In this document: positions 7,853 through 16,237 of the stretch, one piece after another | Layout of the letters: each line of letters begins with the position of its first letter | How positions within the stretch are numbered: the stretch's first letter is position 1 | NCBI RefSeq assembly: GCF_003626575.1 | Contig: NZ_RBDY01000006.1 | Span: forward strand, 124,001-188,000 | Direction of reading: 5' to 3' | Length of the DNA: 64,000 nt | Source: Streptomyces radicis | Lineage (GTDB): Bacteria > Actinomycetota > Actinomycetes > Streptomycetales > Streptomycetaceae | Translations under genes and position numbers: made by a program | The notes under the pieces: model-generated | What the model was told of the DNA's origin: nothing | Database searches by the model: none | The model's input: only the letters and a program-made list of their open reading frames with translations

Positions 7853-8836
7853 GTGCTCGTCATCCTGGCCCTGCTCACCCACGCCCTGGTCCTCGGCGGA
7901 CCGGTGGCCCGCCTCCTCTCCCACGCGGCGTGGACCCGGCGTTCACCGCGGATCGCCCTGCGCCTGTGGCACACCAACGCGCTCGGCTTCCTCGCCTCCT
8001 GCTGCGCGGTGCTGCTCCTGGCCGCGCACGACGCCTGGGAGCACGCCGTGGTGTGGCTCTTCCACGCCGACAAGCCCCAGGTGCACGCCGCCTACACCGG
8101 CTCCCTGCCCGTCGAAGGCATCGCCGATGTCGCCCTGGTCGCCCTGCTGACCTGCGCGGGCGCCATCTCGGCACTCGCCGCCCGACGCTCCCTGCGCGTC
8201 CGCGGGCAACGGGCCAGGCACCGGCTGGCCACCGACGCCCTCGCCGAACGCGACGGCGCGCGCCGGGGAAACCTGCGGGTCCTCGACCACGACGCCCCGG
8301 CGGCCTTCTGCATCCCGGGCCAGGGCGGCCGCGCCCGCATCGTCCTGACCACCGGCGCGTTGCGCCTCCTCGGCCCCGACCAGCTCGCGGCGACCGTCGA
8401 GCACGAACGGGCCCACCTGCGACTTCGCCACCACCGGGCGATCCTGCTCGCCGACGTGATCACCGCCGCCGTCGGCTGGACCGGCCTCCTGCGCGACTAC
8501 GCCGCCCAGGTCAGGCGCCTGGTCGAGATGGCCGCGGACGACCAGGCCGCCCAACGACACGGGCGCCGCACCGTCGCCAGCGCCCTGCTCGACATGTGCT
8601 CCCAAGACCCCGAGGACCAGGCCGTCGGCACCGTGTCGATGACGGGACCCGACCCGGCCGAACGCATCCGGCGCCTGCTCGAACCCCCCTCACCCACCCC
8701 CCGACGCCGCGCCCTCCCGGCCCTGGCCCTGTGCGCGGGCGCGGCCCTCCTCGCCCTCCCCGCGGCCGTATCCCTCGCCCCCGCCGCGGCGATCGCCGGC
8801 ACCGCACACGGCGAAGGAGACCCACGAGGCGGCTGA
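7853..8836 (+). CDS. BlaR1-like M56-family membrane metallopeptidase
   Basis: 327 residues from a GTG one base after the blaI-like stop. Hydrophobic N-terminal segments (VILALLTHALVLGGPVARLL; ALGFLASCCAVLLLAAHD; ADVALVALLTCAGAISALAA) precede the zinc motif HERAH in ATVEHERAHLRLRHH. A C-terminal hydrophobic stretch (ALPALALCAGAALLALPAAV) follows. Unlike true BlaR1/MecR1 there is no C-terminal penicillin-binding sensor domain, so the inducing signal is unknown. Family role: cleaves or triggers loss of the cognate BlaI repressor. Confidence 0.9.
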   Translation: MLVILALLTHALVLGGPVARLLSHAAWTRRSPRIALRLWHTNALGFLASCCAVLLLAAHDAWEHAVVWLFHADKPQVHAAYTGSLPVEGIADVALVALLTCAGAISALAARRSLRVRGQRARHRLATDALAERDGARRGNLRVLDHDAPAAFCIPGQGGRARIVLTTGALRLLGPDQLAATVEHERAHLRLRHHRAILLADVITAAVGWTGLLRDYAAQVRRLVEMAADDQAAQRHGRRTVASALLDMCSQDPEDQAVGTVSMTGPDPAERIRRLLEPPSPTPRRRALPALALCAGAALLALPAAVSLAPAAAIAGTAHGEGDPRGG

Positions 8837-9327
8837 GACCACCGAACGCGTCGAAGAAGGCACGGAATCGAGCAACCGTCAAGGAACACCGCGACCAGGA
8901 GTGGGAACCGCCCTACGCCAGTGCGGTGAACGCGCCGACCTCGTCGAGTGCCCGCCGCGAATCCGGGGTCTTCTCCGTCGCACGTGCCCGCGGCGCGGGA
9001 ACCCGGGCGATCTCAGCCTCGACGCGTCCGCGGACGGGCGCGGAGCCGCGCCGGTACAGGTTCCACAGCGCTTTCCTGAGGTGCTCCACCTCCATCCCCG
9101 CGAGCTGGGCGAAGAACGCCTCCGCGCTCATCCGGTCTGCGGGCACGGCCGATAACGTACGGCTCCGCCCCGCTGGGCGACGGAGCCGGGCAGGCCGTGG
9201 CTGGCGACAGCGAAACTCCTGGCGCCAGTACACCCCCGGCGCTAGGCTCGATGATCCCTTCACCACACCCGAAACAGCCCAGGCACGCCACGACATACAG
9301 CATCCCAGGAAGAGCGGTACCCCTCTG
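8837..9327. other. Junction region between M56 gene and type I R-M locus
   Basis: About 490 bp holding only the weak minus-strand small ORF. No integrase, tRNA fragment or clear direct repeat was recognised, so the left edge of the island is undefined. The promoter for hsdR should lie near its right end. Confidence 0.4.
8913..9131 (-). CDS. Small hypothetical protein, possibly a truncated gene
   Basis: 72 residues beginning MSAEAFFAQLAGMEVEHLRK, helical and charged, with segment ALWNLYRRGSAPVRGRVEAE. It reads like the N-terminus of a longer actinobacterial protein, but I cannot name a family. The frame is open further upstream to 9395, but that part overlaps the hsdR start and looks like shadow. 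No strong ribosome site was seen. It lies at the junction between the conserved left part and the R-M island, where broken genes are expected. Confidence 0.35.
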   Translation of the reverse strand: MSAEAFFAQLAGMEVEHLRKALWNLYRRGSAPVRGRVEAEIARVPAPRARATEKTPDSRRALDEVGAFTALA

Positions 9328-12300
9328 ATGAGCGCAGGTGGCGCGGCACAGACACCGGACACCAGACTCGCCGAGCTCGCCCGGACGTCACGCAACTTCG
9401 GTTTCCTGTACGACCATCTGCCCCTGCTCGTCGCTTACGGCTCGGGCGCCGAGGCCAACGTCTTCACCGACCCGAACACCTCGCTCATCAAGTCCCGGCA
9501 GTTCGGTGAGGCCCTCGCTTCCGATCTGGTGCGCCGGGGGCGTCTCCAGTTCACCGGGAGCAAGCAGGTCGAGCGCCTGGCAGCCCTCGACAAGGAAGGT
9601 TATCTGCACGGCAACGTGGGGCCCGCCTTCCACGAGGTCCGCGTCCTCGGCAACAAGGCCAACCACGACGACCACGACGACGTGGACGACGCCTTCCGGG
9701 CCCTGCGGGCCTGTCACCGGCTCGGTGTCTGGTACCACCGCCTGATCACCGGCTCGCGCGAACAGCACACGTTCGTGCCACCGGACCCGGCACGCACGCC
9801 GGCCGCTCAGAACACGGCCCTGCGCGCACAGGTGGAGGAGACCCGGCGGGCGCTGGAGGAGGCCCGTCTCACCTACGAGGGCCAGGCCTCCCAGGCGCAG
9901 GCCGAGCAGGCCGCCCGCCTCGCGGCGGAGAAGGAACTCGCCGACGCTGCGGCGGGGCGCGAGGAGTTGGCCCGTCAAGTGGCCGCCATGCACGATCAGC
10001 TCGCGGCGCTCCAGCAGGCCCAGTACGCGGCCGACGCCAGGCTGCTGCGCGAGCAGGTCACGAGCCCCGCCGCCGCGTCCGAGGCGGTGGCCGAGCGTGC
10101 CCGTCTCCTGGAGAACGCCGAGCAGGCGGCCCGCGAGCCCCTCACCGAGGCGCAAGTGCGCACCCATCTCGACGAGATGCTCACCGAGGCGGGCTGGAGC
10201 GTTCAGGACGCGGACGGCAGCCTCAACCTGTACGTGCAGGGCGACCGCCGTGGCAGCGGTGTCGCCGTCCGCGAGACAACCACCGCCACGGGCCGCGCCG
10301 ACTACGCCCTGTACGTGGAGCGCAAGCTCGTCGGCGTGATCGAGGCCAAACGGGAGGGCGCCGATCTGACGGCCGCCGAGGCCCAGGCCGACCGGTACGC
10401 CGATCACCCCACCGAGGCACAGCAGCGCCTGATCGCCTGGCGCACCCCACTGCCATTCCGCTATGTGTCGGACGGCGGCGAGACCCGCTTCCGCAACACC
10501 CTCGACCCCGACTCACGCAGCAGGCGGATCTTCTCCTTCCACCAACCCCGCACCCTGTCCCGCTGGATCCGTCAGGCGGAGCAGGACCCCCAGGCGCCCT
10601 CCTACCGCGCCAGGCTGCGCCTGCGCATGCCCGACCTGGACGAGCGCCCCCTGCGCCCCGCCCAGATCAAGGCCGTGCGCGGCGTGGAGGAGTCCGTGGC
10701 CCTGGGCAAGGGCCAGCAGGGCACGGGCCAGTCCCGCTCCCTCGTCCAGATGGCGACCGGCGCCGGCAAGACCTACACGGCGGTCACGTTCGCGTACCGA
10801 ATGCTCAAGTACGCGCAGGCCGAGCGCGTCTTGTTCCTGGTGGACCGGAACAACCTGGGCGCCCAGGCGCAGAACGAGTTCGAGAACTTCACGACACCCG
10901 ACACCAACCGCACCTTCGCCGACCTCTTCAACGTGCAGCGCCTGGGCGCCGAGGGCATGAACCCGTCCGCGAAGGTCGTCGTCTCCACAGTGCAGCGCCT
11001 GTACATGGAGCTGACGGGCGCGACCGTACCCGCCACGCGGGGTGAGGACGGCGAGGAGGAGTACGCGTACGACGTGGCGGGTGACATCCGCGTCGGCTAC
11101 AACCCCGGCATCCCGCCCGAGTCCTTCGACCTGATCGTCGTCGACGAGTGCCACCGCTCCATCTACGGCAAGTGGCGTTCCGTACTGGAATACTTCGACG
11201 CGCCCGTCGTCGGCCTCACCGCGACACCCGTCGCCCAGACGTTCGGCTACTTCAACGGCAACCTGGTCAGCGAGTACACCTACCCGGAGGCGGTCGCCGA
11301 CGGCGTCAACGTCGACTTCCAGGTGTACGAGATCCTGACGCGCATAACGGGCCAGGGCGGCGTCATCGCGCAGGGCACGATCCCCGTCCGTGACCGCCGC
11401 ACCCGCCGCCAGCGCTACGAGGACTTCGACGAGGACGTCTCCTACGGCGCGACGGAAGTCGGCGTCGGCGTCATCAGCAAGGACCAGCTGCGCACGGTCA
11501 TCCGCACCTTCCGCGAGCGCCTGTTCACCGAGATCTTCCCTGAGCGCGCCAAGCGCGACAAGGAGACCGGTGAGCTGCTGTGGGACGAGATGTACATCCC
11601 CAAGACCCTCATCTTCGCCAAGAACGACAACCACGCCGAGGAGATCGTCGAGGTCGTCCGTGACGTCTTCGGCAAGGGCAACGACTTCTGCGCGAAGATC
11701 ACACACGCGGCGAAGAAACCGGCAGAGCGGCTCTCCGACTTCCGCAACCTTCCACAGCTGCGCATCGCCGTCACCGTGGACATGATCGCCACCGGCACCG
11801 ACGTCAAGCCCCTCGAGTGCCTGCTCTTCCTGCGGGACGTCAAGAGCTGGGCCTACTTCGAGCAGATGAAGGGCCGCGGCGCCCGTACCCTCTCGCTGAC
11901 CGAGTTCGAGCGCGTCACCCCGGGTGTCGGCCCCAAGACGCACTTCGTGATCGTCGACGCGGTGGGCGTGACCCGGAAGCCGAAGGTGGACGCCGGTCCG
12001 CTGGAGCAGCACACGGAGAAGGACCTCAGCCTGGAGAAACTCCTCCGCCTCACCGCCCGGGGCGTCGCGGAGGACACCCACATCTCGACTCTGGCCTCGC
12101 GTCTGGCCAAGCTCGACCTCCAGATGACCGACGAGGAGCGCGCCGAGATCGAGGGCCTCACCGGCGGCGTACCGCTGAAGCACATCGTGCACAGGATGGT
12201 CGACGCCGTCTCGATCGACGAGCAGGCCAAGTCCCGCGAAGCCGCCGAACGCCTCGGCCTCGACCCCGACCGGGCCGTTAGGGACGCGACGGAACGAGCG

Positions 12301-13008
12301 CTGCGCCCGCTCGCCTCCAACCCCGAACTGCGCACCCGACTGCTCGAGATGCGCCGTGCGAAGGACATCCTCTACGACGAGACGAGCCGCGACGCCCTCG
12401 TGTCGGCGGGCGCCGTCCCGGAGGATGAGTCGACGGCACGGGAGACCGTCCGCGACTGGCGGGCATACGTGAAGGAGCACCGCGACGAGATCGCGGCGCT
12501 CACCGTCGCCTTCTCGCCCGAGTCGCCGGTACCGCCCCGAGAGGCCCTGCGACGCCTGAAGGACCTGGCGCGGGCCGTGGCGCGCCCGCCGCGCGCCTGG
12601 ACAGCAGAGAGGCTGTGGCGCTGCTACGAGCAGGTGGGCGAGGCCGTGGCCTCGAAACGGTCGGCGGCCCGTACGGCGGCCGACCTGCTGGCCCTGATGC
12701 GCTACGAGCTGGCGGGCGGCGCGGACGAGGGCGCCACCCCGCCGCGCCCACACGAGGAGGCGGTGCGTGAGCGGTACGCGAACTGGCTGGCCCGGCAGGG
12801 GCAGGCGGGCGTGACCTTCACCGACACGGAACGCTGGTGGCTCGACCACATCGCCGGTGCGACAGTCGAGCGTGTACGCTTCGACCCCGCCGACCTCGAC
12901 TACGCTCCGTTCACGAAGATGAACGGTACGGACGGATTCCTCGCCGAATTCGGTGAGACGCGGGCGGAAGAGATCCTCGACGAACTGGACAGGGAGCTGG
13001 GCGCGTGA
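9328..13008 (+). CDS. hsdR: Type I restriction enzyme R subunit (first locus)
   Basis: 1226 residues from the ATG at 9328. The open frame extends far upstream through the blaR1-like gene, but homology-like sequence starts only here. N-terminal DUF4145-like helical region (RTSRNFGFLYDHLPLL ... HDDHDDVDDAF), a coiled-coil stretch (about residues 165-265), then the nuclease domain with ADYALYVERKLVGVIEAKRE (D...ExK). The motor has Walker A MATGAGKTYTA, Walker B VVDECHRSIYG and GLTATP, then helicase domain 2, and an EcoEI-type C-terminal domain that docks on the methylase. Role: ATP-driven DNA translocation and cleavage of unmethylated DNA. Its stop overlaps the GTG of hsdS (GTGA), so R, S and M are one operon. 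Confidence 0.93.
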   Translation: MSAGGAAQTPDTRLAELARTSRNFGFLYDHLPLLVAYGSGAEANVFTDPNTSLIKSRQFGEALASDLVRRGRLQFTGSKQVERLAALDKEGYLHGNVGPAFHEVRVLGNKANHDDHDDVDDAFRALRACHRLGVWYHRLITGSREQHTFVPPDPARTPAAQNTALRAQVEETRRALEEARLTYEGQASQAQAEQAARLAAEKELADAAAGREELARQVAAMHDQLAALQQAQYAADARLLREQVTSPAAASEAVAERARLLENAEQAAREPLTEAQVRTHLDEMLTEAGWSVQDADGSLNLYVQGDRRGSGVAVRETTTATGRADYALYVERKLVGVIEAKREGADLTAAEAQADRYADHPTEAQQRLIAWRTPLPFRYVSDGGETRFRNTLDPDSRSRRIFSFHQPRTLSRWIRQAEQDPQAPSYRARLRLRMPDLDERPLRPAQIKAVRGVEESVALGKGQQGTGQSRSLVQMATGAGKTYTAVTFAYRMLKYAQAERVLFLVDRNNLGAQAQNEFENFTTPDTNRTFADLFNVQRLGAEGMNPSAKVVVSTVQRLYMELTGATVPATRGEDGEEEYAYDVAGDIRVGYNPGIPPESFDLIVVDECHRSIYGKWRSVLEYFDAPVVGLTATPVAQTFGYFNGNLVSEYTYPEAVADGVNVDFQVYEILTRITGQGGVIAQGTIPVRDRRTRRQRYEDFDEDVSYGATEVGVGVISKDQLRTVIRTFRERLFTEIFPERAKRDKETGELLWDEMYIPKTLIFAKNDNHAEEIVEVVRDVFGKGNDFCAKITHAAKKPAERLSDFRNLPQLRIAVTVDMIATGTDVKPLECLLFLRDVKSWAYFEQMKGRGARTLSLTEFERVTPGVGPKTHFVIVDAVGVTRKPKVDAGPLEQHTEKDLSLEKLLRLTARGVAEDTHISTLASRLAKLDLQMTDEERAEIEGLTGGVPLKHIVHRMVDAVSIDEQAKSREAAERLGLDPDRAVRDATERALRPLASNPELRTRLLEMRRAKDILYDETSRDALVSAGAVPEDESTARETVRDWRAYVKEHRDEIAALTVAFSPESPVPPREALRRLKDLARAVARPPRAWTAERLWRCYEQVGEAVASKRSAARTAADLLALMRYELAGGADEGATPPRPHEEAVRERYANWLARQGQAGVTFTDTERWWLDHIAGATVERVRFDPADLDYAPFTKMNGTDGFLAEFGETRAEEILDELDRELGA

Positions 13009-14507
13009 CGCTGAGGCTGAGTGCGGATTCCGGTGACGGCCGGGAGGATCTTCCGGGCGGTGGCGCCGGGGAGCTGCCTCCGGGGTGGGCTCGGGCGACG
13101 CTCGGCGAACTCGGCGAATGGTATGGCGGTGGCACCCCGTCGAAGAAGAGGCCCGAGTTCTGGACCGACGGCACCATTCCGTGGTTGTCCCCGAAGGATA
13201 TGGGGCCGGACGTTCTCGTGGCAACGCAGGACCTCATCCACGAGTCCGCCCTCGACGACTCACCTGTGAAACTGGTGCCCGCCGGATCCGTGGCCGTCGT
13301 CGTCCGCTCCGGAATCCTGGAGCGGAAAGTTCCTGTCACGTACGTGCCCTTTGAGGTAACGCTGAATCAGGACATGAAGGCAGTCGCGCCCTACGAGGGA
13401 ATCGACGGCCGTTGGCTGGCTTGGGCGATTCGCGCACAGGAACGGTACATCCTGGCAAACTGCCGTAAGCAGGGCACGACAGTGGCTTCGCTTGAGGTAC
13501 CTTGGCTAATGGATACCGAGGTTCTGGTCCCACCGCTCGCGGAGCAGCACCGCATCGTCGCCGAGATCGAGCAACAGATCAGCCACATTGGAACTGGTGA
13601 AGCAGCAGCGCATGCCGCGTTGTCAAGCGCCGCAAGCCTCGCAGAGCAGATCACCACTCGCGGCGCACGCGGCTGCTTGGAGGATGTCGACCTTTCCCCA
13701 GCACCTCTGGAAAAAGCCGACATCGATGATGGCATAATCCCCGATCTTCCCGCAGGGTGGAATTGGGCCCGCCTCGGCGAGATCGCCGTGGTGGTCGGCG
13801 GCGTAACCAAGGACAGCAAGCGCCAGAGCGACCCGGACTACGTCGAGGTTCCTTACCTGCGTGTCGCCAACGTCCAGCGTGGGAAACTCATTCTGGGCAA
13901 AGTGACGACCATTCGCGTTCCTCCCGAAAAAGCAGAGTCCCTTCGACTGGAACCCGGCGACATACTCCTCAACGAAGGCGGCGACAGAGACAAGCTCGGG
14001 CGCGGTTGGGTATGGGAAGGGCAAATCGAAAACTGCATCCACCAAAACCACGTTTTCCGCGCACGAGTAATCGAGCGGAAGATCCACCCCAAACTTCTCG
14101 CCTGGCACGCAAACGGTTTCGGCAAAGCATGGTGTGACCGTAATGGGACCCAATCCGTCAACCTGGCGTCGATCAGCCTTCGTAAGATCAAGCTCCTTCC
14201 TGTACCGATTCCCCCGCCGGAAATTCAGGAACAGCTCGTGAAGATAATCGAGCTGCATCTGGAGAGCGTGGCAACCGCACGCTCCACCGCCGAAGGCGCG
14301 TTGGCTCATGCCCAAGAACTCCGCGCCGCCCTTCTCCAGGCCGCCTTTACCGGCACCCTCGTCCCCCAGGACCCCGCCGACGAGCCCGCGTCGGTCCTGC
14401 TCGACCGGATCCGCGCCACACGCGCGACCGCGAAGAAGGCACCCCGCAAGCGCGCCCCGCGCAAGCCACGCTCGGCCCCGCCCGGCCAGGAAGAACTGCC
14501 TCAGTGA
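13005..14507 (+). CDS. hsdS: Type I restriction specificity subunit (first locus)
   Basis: 500 residues, starting at a GTG overlapping the hsdR stop. Two target-recognition domains are visible, each opening with a proline-Gly-Trp segment: ELPPGWARATLGELGEWYGG near residue 25 and DLPAGWNWARLGEIAVVVGG near residue 245. Each ends in a helical spacer (PPLAEQHRIVAEIEQQI; PPPEIQEQLVKIIELHLESV). The C-terminal tail is Arg/Lys/Pro-rich (KKAPRKRAPRKPRS). The protein sets the bipartite DNA target of the complex. The stretch around 13.4-14.3 kb has visibly lower GC than its neighbours, as often seen for horizontally exchanged recognition domains. The stop overlaps the hsdM start by 4 bp. Confidence 0.93.
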   Translation: MTLRLSADSGDGREDLPGGGAGELPPGWARATLGELGEWYGGGTPSKKRPEFWTDGTIPWLSPKDMGPDVLVATQDLIHESALDDSPVKLVPAGSVAVVVRSGILERKVPVTYVPFEVTLNQDMKAVAPYEGIDGRWLAWAIRAQERYILANCRKQGTTVASLEVPWLMDTEVLVPPLAEQHRIVAEIEQQISHIGTGEAAAHAALSSAASLAEQITTRGARGCLEDVDLSPAPLEKADIDDGIIPDLPAGWNWARLGEIAVVVGGVTKDSKRQSDPDYVEVPYLRVANVQRGKLILGKVTTIRVPPEKAESLRLEPGDILLNEGGDRDKLGRGWVWEGQIENCIHQNHVFRARVIERKIHPKLLAWHANGFGKAWCDRNGTQSVNLASISLRKIKLLPVPIPPPEIQEQLVKIIELHLESVATARSTAEGALAHAQELRAALLQAAFTGTLVPQDPADEPASVLLDRIRATRATAKKAPRKRAPRKPRSAPPGQEELPQ

Positions 14508-16105
14508 GCATCGCCCCCGCCCTCATGAACAGCGCCACCACCCCAGGCCCACGCCGCCCCGCCGGGGAGACGACCTCGACGCTCGTCAACCGGCTCTGGT
14601 CGTACTGCGAGTTGCTCCGCCACTCCGGCGTCTCCACCCTCGACTACGTCGAGCAGCTGACGTACCTCCTCTTCCTGAAGATGGCGGACGAGCGCGCCAA
14701 CCGACCGGCCAAGTTCCGCCGGAATCTTCCGGAAGAGCCGCTCGTCCCGCCGGGCCTGGACTGGCCGAGTCTCACCAGCCGGTCGGCCGAGGACCTGGTG
14801 GACCACTACGAGCACGTCCTGCGGCAGTTGGGCCGCCGCGGCGGCACGATGCTCGGTGAGGTGTTCACCAAGGCACAGAACAAGGTCCACGAACCCGCCG
14901 TCCTGGAACGCCTGATCAAGGACCTGATCGACCCCTACACCTGGACCCGCGAGAACCTGGACCTCAAGGGCGACGCCTACGAGGGTCTGCTCCAGCGTGG
15001 TGCCGAGGACCGCAAGACGGGCGCCGGCCAGTACTTCACACCGCGCCCGCTCATCGACGCCATGGTCGACTGCGTGCAGCCGCGCCCCGGCGAGTCGATC
15101 ACCGACCCCGCCTGCGGCACCGGCGGCTTCCTCATCGCCGCGCACGCCCACATCGTCGAGCGCTACGAGGAGCAGCTGTACGGCGACGAGGCGCGCAAGC
15201 TCCAGACGGGCGCCATCACCGGCTACGAACTGGTCCGGGAGACGGCCCGGCTGGCCCTGATGAACATGCTGCTGCACGGCATCGGCACATCCGAGGCCCG
15301 CCCGCTGATCACCATCCAGGACTCCCTGGCGAAGTCGCCGCACAAGTTCTACGACATCGTGCTCGCCAACCCGCCCTTCGGCGTGGGCTCGGTCACCGGC
15401 GAGGCATACACCTCCCGCAAGGACTTCTGGACGCAGACCACGAACAAGCAGCTCAACTTCGTCCAGCACATCTACACCCTGCTGAAGACGAACGGCCGGG
15501 CAGCCCTGGTCCTGCCCGACAACGTGCTGTTCGAGGGCGGCGCGGGCGCCGAGATCCGCCGCCGCCTCCTGGACCTCACCGACGTCCACACCCTGCTGCG
15601 CCTGCCCACCGGCATCTTCTACGCCAACGGCGTCAAGGCGAACGTCCTGTTCTTCGACAAGCGTCCGCCCCGCCCCGGCGGCAAGCCCGCGACCAAACGG
15701 CTCTGGGTCTACGACTTCCGTACCGACCAGCGCTTCACGCTCAAGCAGCGCGCCCTGCGCCGCGAGCACCTCGACGAGTTCGTCGCCGCCTTCCACTCCG
15801 GAGGCACGGACCACTCGGCCCGAAAGCCAAGTGAGCGCTTCCGATCGTACGAGTACGATGAACTGATCGCCCGTGACAAGGTCAATCTCGACCTGACGGT
15901 GCTTCAGTCCGCCTCCGCCTCCTCTGCCACGCTCGCGCCACCGGATGTGATCGCGCAGGAGATCGTGGAGGACCTGGAGACGGCCCTGGCCGAGTTCACC
16001 GCCGTGGCACAGGCGTTGAAGAAGGCCGCGAGCACCAGGGCAATCGATGGCGCCGCTGGCACCACCAGCGCTTCACAAGACAACAACACATCCCAGGAGC
16101 GGTAG
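14504..16105 (+). CDS. hsdM: Type I DNA N6-adenine methyltransferase subunit (first locus)
   Basis: 533 residues from a GTG overlapping the hsdS stop. Helical HsdM N-terminal domain (STLVNRLWSYCELLRHSGVS ... YLLFLKMADERANRP), then the N6 methylase fold: GQYFTPRPLIDAM (motif X), ITDPACGTGGFLIAAH (motif I, SAM binding) and IVLANPPFGVGS (motif IV, catalytic NPPF). Role: with HsdS it methylates adenine in host target sites and protects them from HsdR. Complete and apparently functional. Confidence 0.94.
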   Translation: MSIAPALMNSATTPGPRRPAGETTSTLVNRLWSYCELLRHSGVSTLDYVEQLTYLLFLKMADERANRPAKFRRNLPEEPLVPPGLDWPSLTSRSAEDLVDHYEHVLRQLGRRGGTMLGEVFTKAQNKVHEPAVLERLIKDLIDPYTWTRENLDLKGDAYEGLLQRGAEDRKTGAGQYFTPRPLIDAMVDCVQPRPGESITDPACGTGGFLIAAHAHIVERYEEQLYGDEARKLQTGAITGYELVRETARLALMNMLLHGIGTSEARPLITIQDSLAKSPHKFYDIVLANPPFGVGSVTGEAYTSRKDFWTQTTNKQLNFVQHIYTLLKTNGRAALVLPDNVLFEGGAGAEIRRRLLDLTDVHTLLRLPTGIFYANGVKANVLFFDKRPPRPGGKPATKRLWVYDFRTDQRFTLKQRALRREHLDEFVAAFHSGGTDHSARKPSERFRSYEYDELIARDKVNLDLTVLQSASASSATLAPPDVIAQEIVEDLETALAEFTAVAQALKKAASTRAIDGAAGTTSASQDNNTSQER

Positions 16106-16170
16106 CCCAGGCCCTCCGTCCCCCGTGGGCGAGGGTCCGCCGGGGCCGCTCCGGGAACGGCAGGCGCGGT

Positions 16171-16201
16171 CCCGTGTCCGTCCAGGCAGTACGGACACGG
16201 G
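16171..16201. terminator. Strong hairpin between the two methylase genes
   Basis: Perfect 11-bp arms (16171-16181 and 16191-16201) around a 9-nt loop, in the 132-bp space between hsdM and the second hsdM-like gene. It could terminate or attenuate transcription, or set mRNA stability, so the downstream methylase may be made at a different level. Confidence 0.65.
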
Positions 16202-16237
16202 CGGCCCGCCGGGGACTGACCAAGGACTGGGTGACAC

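Noticed and set aside
7930..9327. Upstream extension of the hsdR frame through the M56 gene
   Set aside because: Translation is Arg/Pro-rich shadow; family-like sequence begins at the ATG at 9328.
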